A DNA stretch of 64,000 nt, from the NCBI GenBank assembly GCA_963792485.1, contig CAWBWL010000001.1:1-64000 (forward strand), written 5' to 3'. Position numbers and translations under genes: made by a program. This DNA comes from JANOYJ01 sp963792485 (GTDB lineage: Bacteria > Pseudomonadota > Alphaproteobacteria > Rhizobiales > Rhizobiaceae). Every line of letters begins with the position of its first letter. Position 1 is the first letter of the stretch. Below, piece by piece: positions 56,623-64,000 of this stretch. The notes beneath the pieces are model-generated. The model had not been told where the DNA came from, did not search any database, and was given only the letters and a program-made list of their open reading frames with translations.

Positions 56623-57371
56623 CTGGCCAGCAATCCGACCGCTACGTAAGCAGTCGCCGCGCGCCGTGGGTCAGGGCGGAAGGCGAAGCGGTCAGACATG
56701 GCGATAACTGTGACGCCTGCCATGGCAAGGAGCGGCTGATTGCCCAGAAACGGCAGCAGCATGCCGGGTGCGCATGCCCGGCAGCAAACGAGCGCAGAGC
56801 GCCAGCCATAGGCAGCCGCGTCAATATAACATCCCGGCGCAAAAGCGCGCATCGGTTCCGTCCGGTGACAGGCCCGCAACGCCGCCTGCGCGTGCGCGCT
56901 CAGCCTCCAGACAGCTATGCCAAGCGCAAACGCAACAGGCGCGGATCCCGATGGCGCAAAATCGGATGCCCACGCGCGCGCAAACACGCCTGCGATGGAA
57001 ATTGGAACCAAAAACAGCACCCACGCGCCCGCAAACACCGCAGCGAGCACAGCGCTCGACAGCCACGCCTCCTGTCTGAAACTGCGTGAATAGACAGAGA
57101 GGGCGGGCCGCCAGGCGAACGGAAGCGCCATGGCGGCAGCCATGAGCATGGAGGTGCTCACAAGGCGCTGCACCGTCATATCCGCCAATATGTCTGACGC
57201 GCCGCTCTGCGCCGATTTCCCAATGCTGATACAAAGGTCAATCGGCGCGGATTGAAGCGCGGCAGCGCCAAACACCGCCCAAGCGAACGCGGCCGGGAGG
57301 AAGACGGCGCTGGCGACCGGCGCATATTGCCAAGCCAATGCGCCAGTCACAGCTTTTCCCGCGCGGATCAT
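56616..57371 (-). CDS. DUF2182 family membrane protein
   Basis: A 251-aa predicted metal-binding integral membrane protein with about six helices. LVSTSMLMAAAMALPFAW, LRACHRTEPMRAF and ALVCCRACAPGMLLPFLG carry the His/Cys/Met residues typical of DUF2182. The start overlaps the tyrosinase stop by ATGA, so it may help supply copper to that enzyme (inference). Its 3' end runs to the DUF3833 remnant. Confidence 0.78.
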   Translation of the reverse strand: MIRAGKAVTGALAWQYAPVASAVFLPAAFAWAVFGAAALQSAPIDLCISIGKSAQSGASDILADMTVQRLVSTSMLMAAAMALPFAWRPALSVYSRSFRQEAWLSSAVLAAVFAGAWVLFLVPISIAGVFARAWASDFAPSGSAPVAFALGIAVWRLSAHAQAALRACHRTEPMRAFAPGCYIDAAAYGWRSALVCCRACAPGMLLPFLGNQPLLAMAGVTVIAMSDRFAFRPDPRRAATAYVAVGLLASV

Positions 57372-58819
57372 TCGGCGTAGAGGCTCGCGCGGCCGATAGT
57401 GAGTTCCGCCGGACCCTGCTTCATCATGTCAGCATAGGGATGATCTGCGGGCAGGGCTTCGACTTCACCATAGTCCACCGGTTCAAACGTCAGCCGCAAT
57501 TTGCCGAAATCCGCTGCGCCTGCGCCAAGCTCCTCAATTGCCGCTGTCACATCGAAAACCTGATTCAGGCCCGAGCCTCCATGCGCGCCCTTCGGGTCGC
57601 TGCACGCTTCCACGCCAAATGTTGCCAGGACGCCAAGATAGAGTGGCATGCGGTCATCATTCGGCAAATCAAGGAACACTTTGTAGTCGCGCGCCGGTCC
57701 TTTGGCGGTCACGTTTTCGAGCGCGAGATAGTATTGGAGGTCGGCGGCGTCGGCGCCTGGTGTCCCGGCGCTCTTCTGTTTTGGCCCCGGCAGGATCATC
57801 ATCTCATCGCGGCTGGCCGCCAGAGCCAATGGTTTCCCGCTAGCCGCCATAAGCACTGCCAATCCGCTGCCTTCTGTCATATCCGCCGCCTTTTTGGCCG
57901 CCTGCGCCGAAGCGGTGACCGCAGGAGCCGCCGCCGGAACAACCGGCGTCACTGTATCATATCTGTAGCCATGCAGAAGCGTCAGAGTGTTGCGCGCTTG
58001 ACTTGAGGTGAAGGTGAACTTCACGCCATTGTCGCGCACAAGCTTGAACGGCACGCCAGTCAGCCACTGCGCAGCGGCGGGATCGCGGGGCGGAGTTATC
58101 TGGCGGCGCCAAACTTCCCATAAGCGGTCAATATTGCAGTGGTGGAGCCAGAAAATCGGATCAAGCGCGGCGGTGTTGGGGTTGCTCATGAGGCCGCCAA
58201 TATTGGTATGCACGACATTATGGGGCAGGGATTCAAGAGCGCCGCTTGTTCCGCCGAAATGGCTGAACCCGGTCTGCGGTCCGCCAAAACTCGTCGCCTG
58301 GCTGCCCGGCGGTCTGCTGAATACGGGGACCTGCAGGGCGGACAGGCTGACATTTCCTGCCAGGAGCGTGAGCGCCGTTGCCGGTGGCACAGGCTGGTTC
58401 CGCGGCGACCAGAGATGATTAACCGACCCATCCGCCATGAACCGGTTGCGAAAGGCCGGCGGCAGACGCCGGGCTTGCGGGTTGGCGGAATCGCTATAGT
58501 TCCAATACGGCAAAGCCCAGTTGGCCGGGCCTCCCAGTTTCACAACCTGATCGGCGATCAGAGCCTCGAAAGCGGCAATATAGCCGCGGTGCCACGACAG
58601 AAAAAACCAGGTCTGATGCTGGCATTGGTTCCAAAACCCACTGGCGGCAGCCGGGACCGGAACGCTGGACGAAATGCCATGGCAGGCTGCCATGAACTCC
58701 CAGCTGCCGGGCTGGCTGCGCGGCAGCGCCTTTAGCGCGCCGATGGCGCGGCGGTACCAAGTCAAGGTCGATGAGTTCGCGGGAAGAGAATAGACACTGC
58801 GTCGGATGCGTGCGGCCAT
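57368..58819 (-). CDS. Tyrosinase family type-3 copper enzyme
   Basis: A 483-aa phenol oxidase-type protein. The CuA site His residues lie in MAACHGISS and CQHQTWFFLSWHRGYI (including the H-x8-H spacing before WHR); CuB in HNVVHTNIGG and DPIFWLHHCNIDRLWEVW. The C-terminal ~170 residues are a beta-domain that may shield the active site. No signal peptide is evident. The start at 58819 follows AAAGGA; the frame is open to 58942. It could oxidise phenols to quinones, giving melanin-like pigment; the substrate is unknown. Confidence 0.88.
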   Translation of the reverse strand: MAARIRRSVYSLPANSSTLTWYRRAIGALKALPRSQPGSWEFMAACHGISSSVPVPAAASGFWNQCQHQTWFFLSWHRGYIAAFEALIADQVVKLGGPANWALPYWNYSDSANPQARRLPPAFRNRFMADGSVNHLWSPRNQPVPPATALTLLAGNVSLSALQVPVFSRPPGSQATSFGGPQTGFSHFGGTSGALESLPHNVVHTNIGGLMSNPNTAALDPIFWLHHCNIDRLWEVWRRQITPPRDPAAAQWLTGVPFKLVRDNGVKFTFTSSQARNTLTLLHGYRYDTVTPVVPAAAPAVTASAQAAKKAADMTEGSGLAVLMAASGKPLALAASRDEMMILPGPKQKSAGTPGADAADLQYYLALENVTAKGPARDYKVFLDLPNDDRMPLYLGVLATFGVEACSDPKGAHGGSGLNQVFDVTAAIEELGAGAADFGKLRLTFEPVDYGEVEALPADHPYADMMKQGPAELTIGRASLYAE

Positions 58820-58899
58820 GATGCTGTCCTTTCGGATTTGCATGAGCGACCCACTCCGCCAACACACTACCCCCCATGGTCGAAATTTACAAGGCTTGA

Positions 58900-60031
<1,132 letters not shown>

Positions 60032-60036
60032 CCCGC

Positions 60037-61158
60037 ATGAAGAAGCTCGGCACTTATAAACGCATCATTGTCAAGATTGGCTCGGCTCTGCTTGTTGACC
60101 GGACGAGCGGTCTCAAGCGCGCATGGCTTGATAGCCTTGGCGCGGACCTCGCCGCGCTCGCCAAATCCGGTGTTGAAATTCTCGTGGTCTCCTCCGGCGC
60201 GATTGCGCTGGGGCGCACTGTGCTGAAGCTGCCCAAAGGCGCATTGAAACTCGAGGAAAGCCAGGCAAGCGCCGCCGTCGGCCAGATTGCGCTCGCGCGC
60301 GCCTATGACGAGGTGCTCGGCGCGCATGGCATTACCTCCAGCCAGATCCTGCTGACATTAGGCGACACCGAAGAGCGCCGCCGCTATCTGAACGCCCGCG
60401 CCACGCTGGACACGCTGCTCAGGCTCAAATCCGTTCCCATCATCAACGAGAACGACACGGTGGCCACAAGCGAAATCCGCTATGGCGACAATGACCGCCT
60501 CGCCGCGCGCGTTGCTACCATGATGGGCGCTGATCTGCTCGTGCTGCTCTCCGACATAGACGGTCTCTACTCCGCCCCGCCGCATCTTTTCCCCGATGCA
60601 AAACACTTCCCGGAAATTGACGAAATCACGCCGCAGATCGAAGCGATGGCCGGCGCTGCGGCGTCGGAAATATCGCGCGGCGGGATGAAGACAAAGCTCG
60701 ACGCAGGGAAGATCGCGACTTCCGCCGGAACAGCGATGATCATCGCTTCTGGCGCGCGGATAAACCCGCTCGCCGCCATTGATGCGGGCGAGCGCGCAAC
60801 TCTGTTCAAGCCAAGCCCCAACCCAGTGAGCGCCTACAAGAAATGGATTGCCGGACATCTGGAACCGGCTGGCCGTCTGACCGTGGACGAAGGCGCGCTC
60901 AATGCGCTTTATTCTGGCAAATCGCTTCTTGCCGCCGGTGTGCGCGCCGTGTCCGGCAGCTTTGAGCGCGGCGACACAGTCGCTGTGATCGGGCCGGATG
61001 GCAAGGAAGCCGCGCGCGGGCTCGTAGCTTATGACGCATCAGATGCGGTGAAGATTGCCGGCAAGAAATCATCGGACATACCAGAAATTCTGGGTTATGA
61101 AGCCCGCGCGGCGATGATCCACCGCGATGATCTGGTGATGAGCAAGGGCAAAGGCTGA
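60037..61158 (+). CDS. proB: Glutamate 5-kinase
   Basis: A 373-aa enzyme that phosphorylates glutamate in the first step of proline synthesis. The amino-acid kinase domain spans ~1-255 ([54 protein letters not shown]) and a PUA domain ~275-365. It starts 5 bp after obgE and is coupled to proA by TGATG. Confidence 0.97.
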   Translation: MKKLGTYKRIIVKIGSALLVDRTSGLKRAWLDSLGADLAALAKSGVEILVVSSGAIALGRTVLKLPKGALKLEESQASAAVGQIALARAYDEVLGAHGITSSQILLTLGDTEERRRYLNARATLDTLLRLKSVPIINENDTVATSEIRYGDNDRLAARVATMMGADLLVLLSDIDGLYSAPPHLFPDAKHFPEIDEITPQIEAMAGAAASEISRGGMKTKLDAGKIATSAGTAMIIASGARINPLAAIDAGERATLFKPSPNPVSAYKKWIAGHLEPAGRLTVDEGALNALYSGKSLLAAGVRAVSGSFERGDTVAVIGPDGKEAARGLVAYDASDAVKIAGKKSSDIPEILGYEARAAMIHRDDLVMSKGKG

Positions 61159-62435
61159 TGCTCGACAAGGTGAAGACAATCGGCATTCCCGAGCTGATGC
61201 TCGACATGGGCAAGCGCGCCCGCGCGGCTGCGCAGCCGCTCGCTTTGGCCAGCGCCGAGCGAAAACACGCCGCGCTCACCGGCATGGCGCAGGCCATCAT
61301 CCGCGACATGAATTTCATCCTCGCCGCCAATGCGCTCGACATGGAAGCCGGCGAACAGGCGGGGCTCACACCCGCCGCGCTCGACCGGCTGAAACTCAAC
61401 GAAGCCCGCATCCGCGCCATCGCGGACGGCATCCGCGCCATTGCGGAACTGAAAGACCCGATCGGCGAAGTCATCACGCAATGGGACCGCCCGAACGGCC
61501 TGCATATAGAGCGTGTGCGCACGCCGCTCGGCGTCATCGGCGTCATCTATGAGAGCCGCCCGAATGTGACGGCAGACGCGGGCGCATTGTGCCTGAAGGC
61601 GGGCAATCCGGTGATCCTGCGCGGCGGCTCGGATTCGGCCCACTCGTCCGAGGCCATCCACGCCTGCATGGTCGAAGGCTTGAAATCAGCCGCCCTGCCG
61701 CAAGACGCCATCCAGCGCGTCCCTGTCACAGACCGCGCAGCGGTCGGTGAAATGCTGAAAGGCCTTGGCGGCAATATCGACGTCATAGTGCCGCGCGGCG
61801 GCCGCAGCCTGGTCGAGCGCGTGCAGAACGACGCGCGCGTGCCGGTGTTCGCGCATCTGGAAGGCATCTGCCATGTCTATGTCGGCAAGGATGCGGACCC
61901 GGAGATGGCACGCAAGATTGTGCTGAACGCCAAAATGCGCCGCACCGGCGTTTGCGGCGCGGCCGAATGCCTGCTTATCGATTGGCAGTTCTACACCAAA
62001 CACGGCGCGCCCATGATTGAGGATTTGCTGAAAGCCGGATGCGAAGTGCGGGCTGACGGCGAACTGCAGAAAATCACCGGAACAGTGAAAGCCACGCCGG
62101 AAGATTTCGGCCACGAATTTCTCGACAAGATCATTGCCGCCAAACTCGTCGACGGCGTCGACGAAGCCATTGCGCATATCAACCGCTATTCCTCGCACCA
62201 CACCGAAGCCGTCATCACCGAAGATGCGGAATTGGCAGAGCGTTTCATGAACGAAATCGACTCAGCCATCCTCCTGCACAACGCCTCCACCCAGTTCGCC
62301 GATGGCGGCGAGTTCGGCATGGGCGCCGAGATCGGTATCGCCACCGGTCGCATGCATGCGCGCGGACCGGTCGGAGTCGAACAGCTCACCTCGTTCAAAT
62401 ACCGCGTGCGCGGATCGGGCCAGACACGTCCGTGA
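61158..62435 (+). CDS. proA: Gamma-glutamyl phosphate reductase
   Basis: A 425-aa NADPH-dependent reductase, second step of proline synthesis. [33 protein letters not shown] and the catalytic Cys region [16 protein letters not shown] are diagnostic. Its start overlaps the proB stop by TGATG and its own stop overlaps nadD by GTGA. Confidence 0.97.
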   Translation: MLDKVKTIGIPELMLDMGKRARAAAQPLALASAERKHAALTGMAQAIIRDMNFILAANALDMEAGEQAGLTPAALDRLKLNEARIRAIADGIRAIAELKDPIGEVITQWDRPNGLHIERVRTPLGVIGVIYESRPNVTADAGALCLKAGNPVILRGGSDSAHSSEAIHACMVEGLKSAALPQDAIQRVPVTDRAAVGEMLKGLGGNIDVIVPRGGRSLVERVQNDARVPVFAHLEGICHVYVGKDADPEMARKIVLNAKMRRTGVCGAAECLLIDWQFYTKHGAPMIEDLLKAGCEVRADGELQKITGTVKATPEDFGHEFLDKIIAAKLVDGVDEAIAHINRYSSHHTEAVITEDAELAERFMNEIDSAILLHNASTQFADGGEFGMGAEIGIATGRMHARGPVGVEQLTSFKYRVRGSGQTRP

Positions 62436-63055
62436 GCCTCGATGGCGTTCCCGCGCGGTATCTGAAAATGCCGCACGTCGAAACCGGCATGGCCATCGGC
62501 CTGTTCGGCGGCTCGTTCAACCCGCCGCATGCCGGCCATGTTCTGCTCGCCGAAATCGCGCTTCGCCGCCTGCGCCTCGACCAGCTCTGGTGGATCGTCA
62601 CGCCCGGCAATCCGCTGAAGAGCCACAGCGAACTGATGCCGCTCAACGACCGCCTCGCGGCCTGCGGGAAGTTGGCCGAAGACCCGCGCATCAAGGTCAC
62701 GGCTTTCGAAGCGGCGCATCAGGTGCGCTATACCGAGGACACGCTGAAACTGGTGAAATCCCGCAATCCCGATGTGCATTTCGTCTGGCTGATGGGCGCT
62801 GACAATCTGAAAAGCTTCCACCGCTGGCAAAACTGGCAGAAGATCGCCGCGACCTTCCCCCTCGCCGTCATCGACCGCCCCGGCGCAACTTTGTCGTACA
62901 TCTCCGCAAAAATGGCCAAAACCTTCGACTACGCCCGCGTCGACGAAGACGACGCGCCGAGATTGGCGCGCATGAAGGCGCCTGCCTGGACGTTTATCCA
63001 CGGGCCGAGGTCAAGCTTGTCATCCAGCGCAATTCGCAGCGCGCAAGGGCGATGA
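62432..63055 (+). CDS. nadD: Nicotinate-nucleotide adenylyltransferase
   Basis: A 208-aa enzyme of NAD synthesis. The nucleotidyltransferase signature [19 protein letters not shown] is near the N-terminus; [12 protein letters not shown] and [19 protein letters not shown] follow. The GTG at 62432 overlaps the proA stop; ATG codons at 62468 and 62489 are alternatives just before the core. The HxGH signature is intact (HAGH). Confidence 0.95.
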   Translation: MSLDGVPARYLKMPHVETGMAIGLFGGSFNPPHAGHVLLAEIALRRLRLDQLWWIVTPGNPLKSHSELMPLNDRLAACGKLAEDPRIKVTAFEAAHQVRYTEDTLKLVKSRNPDVHFVWLMGADNLKSFHRWQNWQKIAATFPLAVIDRPGATLSYISAKMAKTFDYARVDEDDAPRLARMKAPAWTFIHGPRSSLSSSAIRSAQGR

Positions 63056-63166
63056 ACTGTCATTTGATCCCGTGAACGATAGCGTCTTGAAACTGTTACC
63101 GTTTCGGGATTATCTAGTATCCGCCGGTTCGGGTGAATCGGCCTAACTGTAGCGAAAGGACAACCA

Positions 63167-63577
63167 CTGAGAACTGCCACGTCAAGGAAGGCGACGAAAG
63201 CTCCTTCTCCCGCTGAGATCGGTGCGGTTACGCCCGCTTCTCAAGCGCTCAACACGATCCTCGCAAGTCTCGAAGACGCCAAGGCCGAGGAAATCATCTC
63301 CATCGACATTCAGGGCAAATCTGCGCTCGCCGATCACATGGTGATCGCCTCCGGCCGCTCGAACCGCCACGTGTCCGCCGTCAGCGACCAGGTCATCTCG
63401 GCGCTGAAGGACGCAGGTCTTGGCAATCCCAAAATCGAGGGCCTCGAAGGCGCCGATTGGGTGCTGATCGATGCGGGCGATGTCATTGTGCATGTCTTCC
63501 GCCCGGAAGTGCGCGAATTCTACAATCTGGAAAAGATGTGGACCGCGCCTGATCTCGGCGAACCCACGCGTCACTGA
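63167..63577 (+). CDS. rsfS: Ribosome silencing factor, apparent CTG start
   Basis: A 136-aa RsfS/YbeB protein that binds L14 and blocks subunit joining. The core runs from SQALNTILASLEDAKAEEIISIDI through LADHMVIASGRSNRHV to EGADWVLIDAGDVIVHVF. No ATG, GTG or TTG lies in frame before the core; the first ATG (63338) would cut off half the domain. CTG at 63167 is six bases after AAGGA and is the only plausible start, giving a normal N-terminal Thr/Lys/Pro leader. A substitution error at this codon is the alternative. It sits between nadD and rlmH as usual. Confidence 0.88.
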   Translation: MRTATSRKATKAPSPAEIGAVTPASQALNTILASLEDAKAEEIISIDIQGKSALADHMVIASGRSNRHVSAVSDQVISALKDAGLGNPKIEGLEGADWVLIDAGDVIVHVFRPEVREFYNLEKMWTAPDLGEPTRH

Positions 63578-63587
63578 CAGATAGTCA

Positions 63588-64000
63588 GTGCGCCTCGCCA
63601 TCCACGCCGTCGGGCGCATGAAGTCCGGCCCGGAGCGCGAGCTTGCGCAGCGCTATCTGGACCGCCTGTCCAAATCCGGCCCGGCGCTGGGACTGGAATT
63701 TGCCGGCGTGAGCGAGATCGTCGAAAGCCGGTCGCGCGAGGCGATGCAGCGCAAGCAGGAAGAAGCCGCCAAACTCCTCGAAACGCTGCAGACCGGCACA
63801 ATTCTTGTATTGCTGGACGAGCGCGGCAAAAACCCCTCATCCGCAGAACTCGCAGCCCTCATCGCGAAGCACCGCGATGCGGGCGCGCGGACCATGGTCT
63901 TCGCCATTGGCGGTCCGGATGGACACGAACCCGCGCTTCAAGCCAAAGCGCAGCACGTGATTGCGTTCGGCGTGATGAGCTTTCCACACCAGATCATGCG
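63588..64000 (+). CDS. rlmH: 23S rRNA pseudouridine-1915 N3-methyltransferase, partial
   Basis: The SPOUT methyltransferase RlmH, cut by the window end. GTG at 63588 begins VRLAIHAVGRMKSGPERELAQRYLDRL, the family N-terminus; LLDERGKNPSS and FAIGGPDGHEP form part of the SAM-binding knot, and FGVMSFPHQIM leads to the missing C-terminal tail of about 20 residues. The start is 10 bp after the rsfS stop, without a clear ribosome-binding site. Confidence 0.93.
   Translation, partial: MRLAIHAVGRMKSGPERELAQRYLDRLSKSGPALGLEFAGVSEIVESRSREAMQRKQEEAAKLLETLQTGTILVLLDERGKNPSSAELAALIAKHRDAGARTMVFAIGGPDGHEPALQAKAQHVIAFGVMSFPHQIM

Overview
The window is from an alphaproteobacterium, most likely of the order Hyphomicrobiales (Rhizobiales). 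Both ends carry a conserved core block of that group: rplU-rpmA-GNAT-GNAT on the left, and obgE-proB-proA-nadD-rsfS-rlmH on the right. Base use is GC-rich, RloB and its ATPase partner excepted. There is no plasmid backbone, insertion sequence, CRISPR array, tRNA or rRNA that I can see. About 56 kb (roughly 2.4 to 59.0 kb) separates the two halves of the core block and looks like a large accessory insertion.

Region 1 (2.4-5.9 kb) is the left junction. It holds a low-GC two-gene AAA ATPase/RloB-like pair that resembles abortive-infection systems, an orphan HigA-type antitoxin, a frameshifted extensin-like gene and an intact DUF3833 gene. A truncated DUF3833 copy lies near the right junction (56.45-56.62 kb).

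Region 2 (5.9-19.2 kb) is the most unusual part. A translationally coupled six-gene minus-strand operon encodes a receiver-domain/glycosyltransferase fusion, two GT4 glycosyltransferases, an MsbA-type ABC exporter and two aminoglycoside-phosphotransferase-fold kinases. A membrane histidine kinase and a sigma-54 NtrC-type regulator follow on the plus strand. Beyond them is a second small minus-strand operon with another glycosyltransferase of the same family as the fusion and a third small kinase. Both minus-strand operons start behind well-formed -24/-12 (sigma-54) promoters that share 12 identical bases, so the embedded two-component system probably switches both on. I read this as an undescribed, phosphorelay-controlled system that makes and exports a (phospho)glycan or glycolipid.

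Region 3 (19.5-56.4 kb) is a compact low-oxygen regulon. It contains fixL (haem PAS kinase), fixJ, a fixT-like lone receiver and a fixK-type regulator, followed by targets. Nine perfect TTGAY-N4-RTCAA boxes lie upstream of: a conserved small protein and a CoA-ligase/GNAT acetyltransferase; two universal stress proteins and a kinase; a calcium-type P-ATPase; a cupredoxin/CopA pair and a DUF2267/phosphoribosyltransferase pair; ccoNOQP-ccoGHIS (cbb3 oxidase and its assembly genes); a DUF4342 protein; a MacB-like ABC exporter; and an Hsp20-phasin-PHA synthase-glycosyltransferase-acyltransferase run. The picture is of a cell that, at low oxygen, switches to a high-affinity oxidase, handles copper, stores polyhydroxyalkanoate and enters a stress-protected state.

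Region 4 (56.4-59.0 kb) is the right junction, with the DUF3833 remnant, a DUF2182 membrane protein and a tyrosinase. Five otherwise conserved genes (extensin-like, P2-ATPase, CopA, ccoP, obgE) each carry one single-base frameshift. Because obgE and ccoP are among them, base-calling or assembly error is the likeliest cause. All functional calls rest on reading the sequence and recalled family features; no database search was run.
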